Positions 6,074-11,851 of a stretch of 11,851 nucleotides of DNA are shown here, in pieces. The notes beneath the pieces were generated by a model, which was given only the letters and a program-made list of their open reading frames with translations, was not told the DNA's origin and searched no databases. This DNA is from JBGPBY01 sp041481485 (GTDB lineage: Bacteria; Acidobacteriota; Terriglobia; 20CM-2-55-15). The stretch is from NCBI GenBank assembly GCA_041481485.1, contig JBGPBY010000201.1, positions 1 to 11,851 on the forward strand, written 5' to 3'. The first letter of the stretch is position 1. Each line of letters begins with the position of its first letter. A program made the position numbers and the translations under genes.

Positions 6074-7828
6074 TTGAAACGTACGCACAACTGTGGGGAA
6101 TTGACAAAGACCAATGCCGGCGAAACCGTAGTCTTGAAGGGGTGGGTGGACGTCCGTCGCGATCACGGGCAATTGGTGTTCATCGACCTTCGGGACCGGG
6201 AGGGAATTACCCAGATCGTCTTTGATGCAACCAACGCCCCGGTTCACGATTTGGCCAAGTCGCTCCGTTCCGAATTTGTCGTTGAAGTCGAAGGCAAGGT
6301 TCGCGTCAGGGCGGATGGAATGGAAAACTCCAATCTGAAAACCGGTGCGATTGAAGTCGAGGCGCAGCAGTTGTCAATTTTGAGTGAGGCGAAGACCACG
6401 CCCTTCCCCGTTGAAAACGAGATACTGACTTCCGAGGATCTGCGGCTGAAATACCGCTACCTCGATCTGCGAAGGCCGAAGATGCAGGAAACGTTCCGCC
6501 TGCGCCATCGGATGACGATGGCGATTCGTAGTTTCATGGATCGGAATGGATTCTGGGAAGTCGAAACACCGATTCTGACGAAATCGACTCCGGAGGGTGC
6601 GCGCGATTATCTGGTTCCGAGCAGGCTCACGCATGGAAATTTCTATGCGCTGCCGCAGTCGCCGCAGTTGTTCAAGCAGATCCTGATGATTTCCGGATTC
6701 GAGCGATATTTCCAGATTGTGCGGTGTTTCCGGGATGAAGACTTGCGCGCAGACCGCCAGCCGGAATTCACACAGGTCGATATCGAAATGTCGTTTCCGT
6801 CTCAGGAGGAACTCTTTGAACTGATGGAAGGCATGATGGCCGAAGTCTTTGCCCTTCGAGGGATTGTTCTGCCCACTCCATTCCCGCGAATGACTTTTGC
6901 AGAGGCCATGAATCGATATGGCAGCGATAAGCCGGACACCCGCTTCGGCGTTCTTCTGCAGGACTTCACATCGATATTCAGGACGGCAGAACCATGCGTG
7001 TTTCGCGAAATGGCAGAGTCCGGCCAGACCATTCGCGGGCTGGTTGCGCCCAACGTTGCATATTCGAGAAAAGTTCTCGATGACCTGACCAATTTCGTAA
7101 AGCAGCTGGGAGCCGCAGGACTGGCCTGGATCAAAACCGGTGAGGACGGCATGACGGCTGCGCCAGTTGTGAAGAATGCCGGGCAGGCGGTTATGGATGC
7201 GGTTCTGAGGCAGGCTGGAGCCAATACGGGCGATACCGTCTTTCTGATGGCCGGCGAGGAAGAACCGGTGTTGAACTGGATGGGGGCATTGCGGCTCGAA
7301 CTGGCGCGGCGTGAAAACTGGGTTCCCGCCGGAAAGTGGAACATGCTCTGGGTCGTCGAATTCCCACTGCTTGAATTTTCAGCCGATGAGAACCGTTGGG
7401 TATCGCGTCATCATCCCTTCACGTCGCCGGTGGATGAAGATTTGTCCATTCTTGAGACCGAACCAGGGAACGTGCGCGCCAAAGCGTACGATCTTGTATT
7501 GAACGGGACGGAAATTGGCGGCGGTTCGATTCGAATTCACCGCAGCGATATCCAGTCGCGCATTTTCAAGACGCTCGGCTTTACTGACGCAGAGGCTCGC
7601 GATAAGTTTGGGTTCTTTCTCGAAGCTCTGGAATATGGCACGCCGCCGCACGGCGGCATCGCCCTTGGCCTGGATCGGATGGTGATGATTCTGGCGGGTC
7701 AGTCGTCGATTCGCGACGTTATCGCCTTTCCCAAAACTGCACGCGGAGTGGATGTGATGAGCGGTTCGCCTTCTTCGGTTTCCGAACAACAGTTAAGGGA
7801 TTTGGGTATCCAGATTCGGAAGACCTGA
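6074..7828 (+). CDS. aspS: Aspartyl-tRNA synthetase (bacterial type, probably non-discriminating)
   Basis: This class II synthetase charges tRNA-Asp with aspartate. The 584 residues fit bacterial AspRS: an N-terminal OB-fold anticodon-binding domain (~1-105), a catalytic core with QSPQLFKQ (195-202), motif 2 FRDEDLRADRQPEFTQ (219-234) and motif 3 GIALGLDRMVMI (528-539), and the bacteria-specific insertion (GAD-like) domain at ~290-400. The start is TTG at 6074, preceded by GGAGGA (6055-6060). The resulting MKRTHNCGEL matches the family N-terminus, so the rare start codon is well supported. In the anticodon domain, RRDHGQL has His31 where strictly tRNA-Asp-specific enzymes such as E. coli's have Leu. 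With Gly82 nearby, this is the signature of non-discriminating AspRS, which also makes Asp-tRNA-Asn for amidation by GatCAB. The call on specificity is inference. It is tightly coupled to mutL downstream. Confidence 0.97.
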   Translation: MKRTHNCGELTKTNAGETVVLKGWVDVRRDHGQLVFIDLRDREGITQIVFDATNAPVHDLAKSLRSEFVVEVEGKVRVRADGMENSNLKTGAIEVEAQQLSILSEAKTTPFPVENEILTSEDLRLKYRYLDLRRPKMQETFRLRHRMTMAIRSFMDRNGFWEVETPILTKSTPEGARDYLVPSRLTHGNFYALPQSPQLFKQILMISGFERYFQIVRCFRDEDLRADRQPEFTQVDIEMSFPSQEELFELMEGMMAEVFALRGIVLPTPFPRMTFAEAMNRYGSDKPDTRFGVLLQDFTSIFRTAEPCVFREMAESGQTIRGLVAPNVAYSRKVLDDLTNFVKQLGAAGLAWIKTGEDGMTAAPVVKNAGQAVMDAVLRQAGANTGDTVFLMAGEEEPVLNWMGALRLELARRENWVPAGKWNMLWVVEFPLLEFSADENRWVSRHHPFTSPVDEDLSILETEPGNVRAKAYDLVLNGTEIGGGSIRIHRSDIQSRIFKTLGFTDAEARDKFGFFLEALEYGTPPHGGIALGLDRMVMILAGQSSIRDVIAFPKTARGVDVMSGSPSSVSEQQLRDLGIQIRKT

Positions 7829-7829
7829 C

Positions 7830-9629
7830 GTGTCGAAGATTCGAGTTCTTCCAGACGACATCGCAAATCGCATCGCAGCCGGCGAGGTTGTGGAACGTCC
7901 GGCATCCATCGTCAAGGAGCTCATCGAGAATTCACTCGACGCCGGAGCGACGCGCATCGCCGTCGATATTGAAGAAGGCGGAAGGCGGCGCATCCGGGTT
8001 ACCGACAACGGCCAGGGCATGAGCCCGGAGGACGCGGCCACCTGTCTGCTGCGCCATGCCACCAGCAAGCTTTACAATCCCGACGATCTCTTTGCCATCA
8101 AGACATTGGGCTTTCGCGGTGAGGCGCTTCCCTCGATCGCTTCAGTTTCAAGACTGACTTTGGAGACTCAGGCCGAGGAAGGGCCAGGCACCTGTATCGA
8201 AGTTTCCGGCGGAACGGTGACCTCTCAGCGCGAAGGCGCCTTTCCACGTGGTGTGCAGATCACGGTCGAAGACTTGTTTTACAACGTGCCGGCACGGCGC
8301 AAATTCATGCGTTCGGAATCTTATGAACTGAGCCAGGTCACCACGTATTGCACGCACTACACGCTGGCTTTTCCGGGAATTCACTTCTCGCTCAAGAGCG
8401 CTTCGTTTGAGGTGCTGGCGGCGCCGGCCGTATCCGGCTTTCGCGAGCGCATCTACCAGGTGTTCGGCGGCGATCTGCTTGGGGATTTGGTGGAGTATCA
8501 AAAAGATTTCGGCAGATCCGGTTTGAAGATTCATCTGTTCACGTCGCGCCCGCAAGTTCAGAAATACAACCGCAACTCGATGTTCTTCTTTGTGAATCGA
8601 AGACTGGTCCGGGACAAGATCATCCTTCATGCGATCGGAGAGGCCTATCGCAGCGTGCTCCCATCGGGAACGTTTCCAGTGACGATCCTGTTCATTACAG
8701 TTCCATATGATAATGTCGATGTGAATGTGCATCCTGCCAAAACAGAAATTCGATTCAAACATCAGAGCTTCATTCACGATGCGATTCGAGATTCCATCAT
8801 GTCTGGCCTGACCAACGACAAGACCATTGTCGCCATGGAGGCCGCTGCAGGTTCGGATTCGCCCTTTCGAGCACCGGAGCCGCAGGCGCGTGTTCCAGAT
8901 TCCTGGTCCAGAGAGGATCCACTGTTGAATGCGGCCTTCACGCTCCAGCCTCCGCCCAGGAACCTTGAAGGGCAGGCCAGACCGCTGCAATTGGGTTATG
9001 GTGCGTCAGCGCCTGTGGCAGAAAGCTCCTATGTCGATTTCGGGCGTGTCATGCGCGAGGTGCACCCGCTGGGACAATTGCGCGACAGTTTCATTGTTGC
9101 CACCGATTCCACAGGAGTAATTCTCATCGATCAGCATGTGGCGCATGAACGAGTCTTGTTTGAAGCGTACGTGCGCCAGAACCTTGCAGGAATCCTGGAA
9201 GTGCAGCGGCTGCTGATGCCGATTGTTGTCGAACTTCCGGCTCGCCAGCTGGTCATTCTCGAAAACATTATTCCCGAACTGGTGCGCAACGGTTTTGAAG
9301 TGGAACCGTTCGGGCAGCGGACGATCGCCATCAAGACCGCACCGGCAATATTGAAACCCAATGCCGTGGAAAAATTACTGGTCGAATTGCTGGACGGGCT
9401 CGAGCGCGAAACACAGGTCATGAATATCGAAGCGCTCAAAAGGAGAATTGCCGCAACGGTGTCGTGTCACGCGGCAATCAAGATCAACACTCCGCTTGAA
9501 GCGACAAAAATGCGATGGCTTGTCGATGAATTAATGAAAACCGATGTGCCGACGGTGTGTCCGCATGGCCGTCCCATCATTCTTCGTTATGACCTGAAGG
9601 AGATCGAAAAAGCATTTAAACGCGCTTAG
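7830..9629 (+). CDS. mutL: DNA mismatch repair protein MutL (endonuclease type)
   Basis: MutL links MutS mismatch recognition to strand incision and excision. The 599-aa protein has the GHKL ATPase domain with ELIENSLDAGA (30-40), DNGQGM (59-64), RHATSK (75-80) and TLGFRGEAL (92-100). A transducer domain follows to ~330, then a flexible Pro-rich linker (~335-400) and a C-terminal dimerisation/endonuclease domain. That domain carries DQHVAHERVLFE (434-445, family consensus DQHA-x2-E-x4-E), SCHAAIK (545-551) and CPHGRP (577-582). These are the metal-binding motifs of nicking MutL from bacteria that lack MutH. QRLLMP (459-464) resembles the beta-clamp-binding motif. The fourth residue of the nuclease motif is Val rather than the usual Ala; the metal-binding residues are kept. 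The start is GTG one base after the aspS stop (TGA-C-GTG) with no strong ribosome binding site, so translation is probably coupled. mutS is not in the window. Confidence 0.96.
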   Translation: MSKIRVLPDDIANRIAAGEVVERPASIVKELIENSLDAGATRIAVDIEEGGRRRIRVTDNGQGMSPEDAATCLLRHATSKLYNPDDLFAIKTLGFRGEALPSIASVSRLTLETQAEEGPGTCIEVSGGTVTSQREGAFPRGVQITVEDLFYNVPARRKFMRSESYELSQVTTYCTHYTLAFPGIHFSLKSASFEVLAAPAVSGFRERIYQVFGGDLLGDLVEYQKDFGRSGLKIHLFTSRPQVQKYNRNSMFFFVNRRLVRDKIILHAIGEAYRSVLPSGTFPVTILFITVPYDNVDVNVHPAKTEIRFKHQSFIHDAIRDSIMSGLTNDKTIVAMEAAAGSDSPFRAPEPQARVPDSWSREDPLLNAAFTLQPPPRNLEGQARPLQLGYGASAPVAESSYVDFGRVMREVHPLGQLRDSFIVATDSTGVILIDQHVAHERVLFEAYVRQNLAGILEVQRLLMPIVVELPARQLVILENIIPELVRNGFEVEPFGQRTIAIKTAPAILKPNAVEKLLVELLDGLERETQVMNIEALKRRIAATVSCHAAIKINTPLEATKMRWLVDELMKTDVPTVCPHGRPIILRYDLKEIEKAFKRA

Positions 9630-9632
9630 CGG

Positions 9633-9661
9633 TTGACAGAACCGTCTGTAGCCTTTATTTA
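9633..9661 (+). promoter_or_regulatory. Putative sigma-70-like promoter for the HU gene
   Basis: A perfect TTGACA (9633-9638) lies three bases after the mutL stop. At 17 bases downstream is a T/A-rich hexamer TATTTA (9656-9661), a weak match to TATAAT; TTTATT at 9658-9663 is an alternative. Transcription would start near 9668, giving a leader of about 45 bases before the HU start. The strong -35 box in an AT-rich gap between mutL and a highly expressed class of gene supports the call; the -10 is uncertain. Confidence 0.4.
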
Positions 9662-9712
9662 TTGGTGGCTTGTTATGCGGCTTTATTGGTGAAATGAACT
9701 AAGGAGGATTGG

Positions 9713-10003
9713 ATGGCAAAGATGACTCAGACACAGATCATTGCGAAAATGGCGGAGAAGTCCGGATTGAGCAAGAAGCAGGCGAAAGAGTTTATAACCG
9801 ATCTCGTCGACCTCGCACACAGCGAAGCGAAGAAGGGTGAATTCGCACTTCCGGGACTCGGAAAGCTGGTGAAGCAGAAGAGAAAGGCCCGGCTTGGACG
9901 TAACCCGGCAACCGGCGCGGAAATCAAAATCCCTGCAAAGACCGTTCTGAAGTTCCGAGTCGCCAAAGCCGCGAAGGACGCGGTTCTCGGCGTAAAGAAG
10001 TAA
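9713..10003 (+). CDS. HU-family DNA-binding (nucleoid) protein
   Basis: This 96-aa basic protein of the HU/IHF family bends and packages DNA as a dimer. The N-terminal helices (about 6-42, with SGLSKKQAKEFITDLVDLA) form the dimer core, followed by the GLGKLVKQKRKARLGRNPATG stretch (residues 48-68). Its GRNPATG tip carries the proline that intercalates in the DNA minor groove (Pro65 here). The return strand IKIPAKTVLKFRVAKAAKDA is typical of the family. Slightly longer than the ~90-aa E. coli HU, it has a short Lys-rich tail. The ATG at 9713 has a perfect AAGGAGG ribosome binding site (9701-9707) five bases upstream, consistent with strong expression. It ends in two adjacent stops (TAA TAG). 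It probably has its own promoter rather than depending only on the aspS-mutL transcript. HU cannot be told from IHF-like paralogues by sequence alone. Confidence 0.95.
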   Translation: MAKMTQTQIIAKMAEKSGLSKKQAKEFITDLVDLAHSEAKKGEFALPGLGKLVKQKRKARLGRNPATGAEIKIPAKTVLKFRVAKAAKDAVLGVKK

Positions 10004-10159
10004 TAGGGGAGAGTCTTGCAGCCGCAGTGCGGTGGCAGTGAATTCGCCGGTGGGATTGCCGGATCTGCCATCGCCCGGCGGCTCATTTGAAGAGCGTATT
10101 CCTCCCGTCTGCGATATCCGCACAATCAGAACGGCGGCGCTCGCCGTCTCCATCAGCCT

Positions 10160-10339
10160 TTATTTTCGAGGTGCCCTGCCAGCAGCAGCGCAGATCACGG
10201 CCAGGTGCGCCTGAAGTATCACCATCGAGAAAACCCGACTGGCGGCTTCGAAGGTCGCACCGGCCAATCCCATCGCGATTCTTCCAATGAAAAACGAGAA
10301 TAATACGGGCGGGCGGATGAACTCGAATTCGTCCACCAA
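10160..10339 (-). CDS. Putative 59-aa two-segment membrane protein (small ORF)
   Basis: This small ORF has not been recognised as any family. A TTG start (10339-10337) is preceded by AAAGGAG (10349-10355 on the plus strand) with a nine-base spacer; a GTG directly after it is the alternative start. The 59 residues begin MVDEFEFIRPP and contain two hydrophobic stretches, about 11-28 (PVLFSFFIGRIAMGLAGA) and 36-53 (VFSMVILQAHLAVICAAA). They end in a basic tail, GRAPRK, followed by TAA. The third codon position is GC-rich, as in the neighbouring genes. It lies 70 bases downstream of the HTH gene on the same strand and may be co-transcribed with it. The longer reading frames overlapping it on the same strand give Arg/Gly/Asp-rich sequence without protein character. 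The good ribosome binding site and hydrophobic pattern support it, but a chance ORF is possible. Confidence 0.4.
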   Translation of the reverse strand: MVDEFEFIRPPVLFSFFIGRIAMGLAGATFEAASRVFSMVILQAHLAVICAAAGRAPRK

Positions 10340-10381
10340 CAGCAGTCTCTCCTTTGTGGAGTGACTTTAGAAGCTGGCAGA

Positions 10382-10405
10382 GTACGCGATCCATGATTCG
10401 CGTAC
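10382..10405. repeat. 8-bp inverted repeat (hairpin) between the HTH gene and the 59-aa ORF
   Basis: GTACGCGA (10382-10389) and TCGCGTAC (10398-10405) are perfect inverted copies with an eight-base loop. It begins five bases after the HTH gene stop codon when read along the minus strand. No T-run follows, so it is not a standard intrinsic terminator; it may be a weak terminator, an mRNA-stabilising hairpin or a protein-binding site. Confidence 0.5.
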
Positions 10406-10409
10406 GGCT

Positions 10410-10622
10410 TCAGGCTCTGCGCGTCTTCTTGCTGGATTCCCAACTGCTGAAATCCCGGCCCAGGATGAAAAATTTTCGTCCAATTTGAACGATTGGAATA
10501 CAGTCCTCTTCAATGATTCGGCGGAAATGACGAAGAGAGAATCCTGCCATGTCGGCGGCGGCTGGAATATCCAAAAACATTTTCTGCTTCTTTGGTTTGA
10601 CGTCAGCGGTTTGGCTGTTCAT
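10410..10622 (-). CDS. Excisionase/MerR-type helix-turn-helix DNA-binding protein
   Basis: This 70-aa protein is essentially one winged helix-turn-helix domain of the excisionase (HTH_17, MerR-like) type. After a Lys-rich leader come MFLDIPAAADMAGFSLRHFRR (residues 15-35, helix-turn-helix), IIEEDCIPIVQIGRKFFI (36-53, the wing strand with the conserved I-G-R-K) and the family end RDFSSWE (56-62). Such proteins act as directionality factors for phage or element integrases, or as small transcriptional regulators; no integrase is seen here. The start is ATG 10622-10620, chosen because AGGAGG (10631-10636 on the plus strand) sits eight bases upstream. The frame stays open further up to 10907, but that extension has no protein-like character. 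It may be co-transcribed with the 59-aa ORF downstream. Its target and role are unknown. Confidence 0.75.
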   Translation of the reverse strand: MNSQTADVKPKKQKMFLDIPAAADMAGFSLRHFRRIIEEDCIPIVQIGRKFFILGRDFSSWESSKKTRRA

Positions 10623-10962
10623 AACTGTGTCCTCCTGATGGGCGCATGAATAGGCAAATCCGTTGCCATATTGCATAATCCGCGAAGAATTCCATCCAGG
10701 ACGAAGGTTGGAAGGGCCGCTGGATACACAGGCAGAATTGCCTTTAAATCGTCGTACACGCGTCTGGAGCCCTGTTTCCAATGTGAATAGGGGATTGGCT
10801 GCGTTCGTCAATGAACGTGCCTTTACGAAAAGTGAGGAGGGATCTGGCGCTGCCTGGCGGGTTTCGACACGGGGTGATGCAATCCCCTTTGCCGTAGTTG
10901 GCGTCAATTTCCAGTCAATTGCGGTATGGCAATGTCAAAAAAAAGTCAGCCTGATTACGGGC
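10623..10962. other. Non-coding gap upstream of the HTH gene
   Basis: No gene is supported in these 340 bases; frames crossing it on both strands lack protein character. On the minus strand a possible weak promoter, TTGACG (10811-10806) with TATTCA (10789-10784) 16 bases away, could drive the HTH gene with a leader of about 150 bases. A small palindrome AGGCA-GAAT-TGCCT lies at 10730-10743. AGGGGATTG (10789-10797) recurs inverted at 10880-10888, which could be chance. The leader is long enough to hold regulatory RNA structure, but I recognise no riboswitch. Confidence 0.4.
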
Positions 10963-10995
10963 AAAAAAAATCCCCCCTGGAAACAGGGGGGATTT
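10963..10995 (-). terminator. Rho-independent terminator of the beta-barrel gene
   Basis: Read on the minus strand, a perfect 12-bp stem (AAATCCCCCCTG at 10968-10979 on the plus strand pairing with 10984-10995) closes a four-base loop and runs into eight consecutive T (complement of the A-run at 10963-10970). It begins 19 bases after the beta-barrel stop codon. This is a textbook intrinsic terminator separating that gene from the HTH gene downstream. The matching A-T pairs at the stem base mean it could also work weakly in the other direction. Confidence 0.92.
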
Positions 10996-11014
10996 CAGAA
11001 ACGATTGGATCGGA

Positions 11015-11509
11015 TTACTTGCCGAGCGGGAAGACCACGCCGAATCCATAGCGGGTGCTCTTCTTGAACCATACTCCGTTAGAGCGCGAAGGAGTCCAGT
11101 CGAACTCGATCACGCGAACGGTCAATTTATCTCCAGCTTTGATGTCCACGCCTCCGCCATACGCCATCGTAAACGCGTTTCCGCTAACGCTGCTTACGCT
11201 GGAATGTGCACCACCGAAGAAGGCCTCGCCAAAATATGTGACCTTGTCCTGGCGGACGTTGAATCGGGGGCCAGCCATGTACGAGTGTGTTTTTACACCG
11301 CTCTTATACAAACCGGTGAAGTCACCGACCACCGCAACGGTCTTGTGAACATCGTATGCAAGGCTGCCTTGCCAGCCTACCGGCGTGTAACTCGGGGAAT
11401 GTCCAACCAGAAAACCGCCAAAAACACTGGTCTTGGCGCCATCATCCGCAGCGAATGCGGATGCACTCAAACAAACCATTACCATCATCAGCAAAGCAAT
11501 TCGCTTCAT
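11015..11509 (-). CDS. Secreted outer-membrane beta-barrel protein
   Basis: This 164-aa precursor begins with a clear signal peptide, MKRIALLMMVMVCLSASAFA, with cleavage expected after Ala20 (ASAFA/ADD). The mature ~144 residues show alternating hydrophobic/polar strands typical of a small eight-stranded OmpA/OmpW-like barrel: TSVFGGFLVGHS, GWQGSLAYDVHKTVAVVGDF, THSYMAGPRFNV, VTYFGEAFFGGAHS, AFTMAYGGGVDIKAG, LTVRVIEFDWTPSR and the last strand RYGFGVVFPLGK. The pattern VVGDF...GPRF...FGGAH...GGGVD...VRVIEFDW resembles small beta-barrel proteins I associate with Acidobacteriota; their function is generally unknown. I chose the ATG at 11509 rather than the upstream in-frame ATG at 11560 because AAGGAG (11518-11523 on the plus strand) sits eight bases before it and it starts exactly at the signal peptide. 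It is monocistronic, with its own terminator just downstream and an AT-rich upstream region with a palindrome. It could be a porin or a structural barrel. Confidence 0.85.
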   Translation of the reverse strand: MKRIALLMMVMVCLSASAFAADDGAKTSVFGGFLVGHSPSYTPVGWQGSLAYDVHKTVAVVGDFTGLYKSGVKTHSYMAGPRFNVRQDKVTYFGEAFFGGAHSSVSSVSGNAFTMAYGGGVDIKAGDKLTVRVIEFDWTPSRSNGVWFKKSTRYGFGVVFPLGK

Positions 11510-11851
11510 CTCCGAGACTCCTTTGTCGTAGCAGTTACGAAATTGTTTAGTGGGAAACAAGATTTCTTTGAATTGTTTTTTCTCATTCAGAATTTGTTAA
11601 CAAATTCCGGCTATGGGTTCTGTGATTATCGACGCGGGACTTTAATCCAGTCAAGCAGTTTCACGTGTTCCCCGCTGCTTCTGCGCGAACGCCGTTTTTA
11701 GACGAAGGCGGGCGGCGATCGTTGGAAATTTTCAAATTACTTCTTACGAATATGTTGTGACAGGCCGGGACCCTCGGAAGAGAAAGACAATTTCGTCACG
11801 AATCGCAGGCTAGGTTCCGGGCTTTTCCAAATGGATACGAAGTACCCTGCC
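11510..11851. other. AT-rich upstream region of the beta-barrel gene, and right edge
   Basis: No confident gene lies here. Bases 11530-11610 are strikingly AT-rich compared with the rest of the window and should hold the promoter of the minus-strand beta-barrel gene, but I cannot fix -35 and -10 boxes with confidence. From 11851 to 11737 on the minus strand one frame is open for 37 codons and ends in TAA, reading ...LRFVTKLSFSSEGPGLS..., and could be the C-terminus of a gene entering from the right. An open frame this short is expected by chance fairly often, so I do not call it. Confidence 0.4.
11591..11606. promoter_or_regulatory. Perfect 16-bp palindrome, candidate operator
   Basis: AATTTGTTAACAAATT reads the same on both strands with no spacer. 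It sits 82-97 bases upstream of the beta-barrel start codon, in the AT-rich region expected to contain the promoter. A perfect dyad of this length suits a homodimeric repressor or activator. As there is no loop it is unlikely to function as an RNA hairpin. The regulator cannot be named. Confidence 0.45.

Noticed and set aside
8148..8990. 280-codon open frame on the minus strand inside mutL
   Set aside because: It is a shadow of mutL, with no protein-like motif or supported start.
10083..10443. Minus-strand frames of 103 and 74 codons overlapping the 59-aa ORF
   Set aside because: Their sequences are rich in Arg, Gly and Asp without hydrophobic core or motif, and they overlap the HTH gene or lack a ribosome binding site.
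10789..10888. 9-bp inverted repeat AGGGGATTG / CAATCCCCT spaced by 82 bases
   Set aside because: One such match is roughly expected by chance among a few hundred bases; the arms do not extend.
10623..10907. N-terminal extension of the HTH gene to 10907 (165-aa version)
   Set aside because: The extra 95 residues look like translated non-coding DNA, while the internal ATG at 10622 has an ideal AGGAGG and gives a protein of normal size for the family.
11510..11560. Upstream in-frame ATG for the beta-barrel gene (181-aa version)
   Set aside because: It would put 17 residues ahead of a perfect signal peptide; the ATG at 11509 has its own AAGGAG.
11737..11851. Possible C-terminus of a minus-strand gene entering from the right edge
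   Set aside because: It has 37 open codons ending in TAA with some protein-like flavour, but the length is well within chance and there is no start, domain or terminator to support it.

Overview
The window reads as an ordinary chromosomal stretch of a Gram-negative bacterium with moderately high GC. A sec-exported beta-barrel protein implies an outer membrane. The aspartyl-tRNA synthetase looks non-discriminating, the start codons include TTG and GTG, and modular palindromic repeats lie between genes. Together with the style of the small beta-barrel protein, this suggests Acidobacteriota (Solibacter/Bryobacter-like). That assignment is inference from protein and repeat style; no rRNA or tRNA gene is present to confirm it.

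Left block (1-3924, minus strand): a membrane-bound ferritin/VIT1 iron transporter (mbfA-like, 3924-2806) is followed 36 bases later by a full-length aconitase (acnA, 2769-91). After another 34 bases comes the first 18 codons of a gene leaving the window, whose N-terminus resembles the VUT/YhhQ queuosine-precursor transporters. The spacing suggests one transcript that couples iron handling to a 4Fe-4S TCA-cycle enzyme.

Middle block (3945-5705, plus strand): a polytopic membrane protein of unknown function resembling GT-C glycosyltransferases starts only 20 bases from the divergent mbfA start. A gamma-class carbonic anhydrase follows 21 bases after it.

Repeat block (5706-6073): a composite inverted repeat is made of three kinds of small palindrome arranged A-B-C...C'-B'-A', with one extra palindrome on the right. 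Differences between the arms inside the hairpins fall only in the loops, as expected for REP/BIME-like elements kept for structure.

Right-middle block (6074-10003, plus strand): aspS (TTG start) and mutL (GTG start, one base after the aspS stop) form a tight pair. They are followed by an HU-family nucleoid protein with its own putative promoter and a strong ribosome binding site.

Right block (10160-11851, minus strand): a secreted beta-barrel protein has a classic rho-independent terminator and a perfect 16-bp palindrome upstream. Downstream of it lie a 70-aa excisionase/MerR-type helix-turn-helix protein and a 59-aa putative two-segment membrane protein with a TTG start and good ribosome binding site; the latter is shorter than usual ORF cut-offs. 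I found no CRISPR array, insertion sequence, integrase, rRNA or tRNA gene. Most of the window is housekeeping, and I do not see a convincing new defence or mobile system. The points most worth a second look are the composite repeat, the iron-aconitase operon, the predicted non-discriminating AspRS and the HTH/small-membrane-protein pair.
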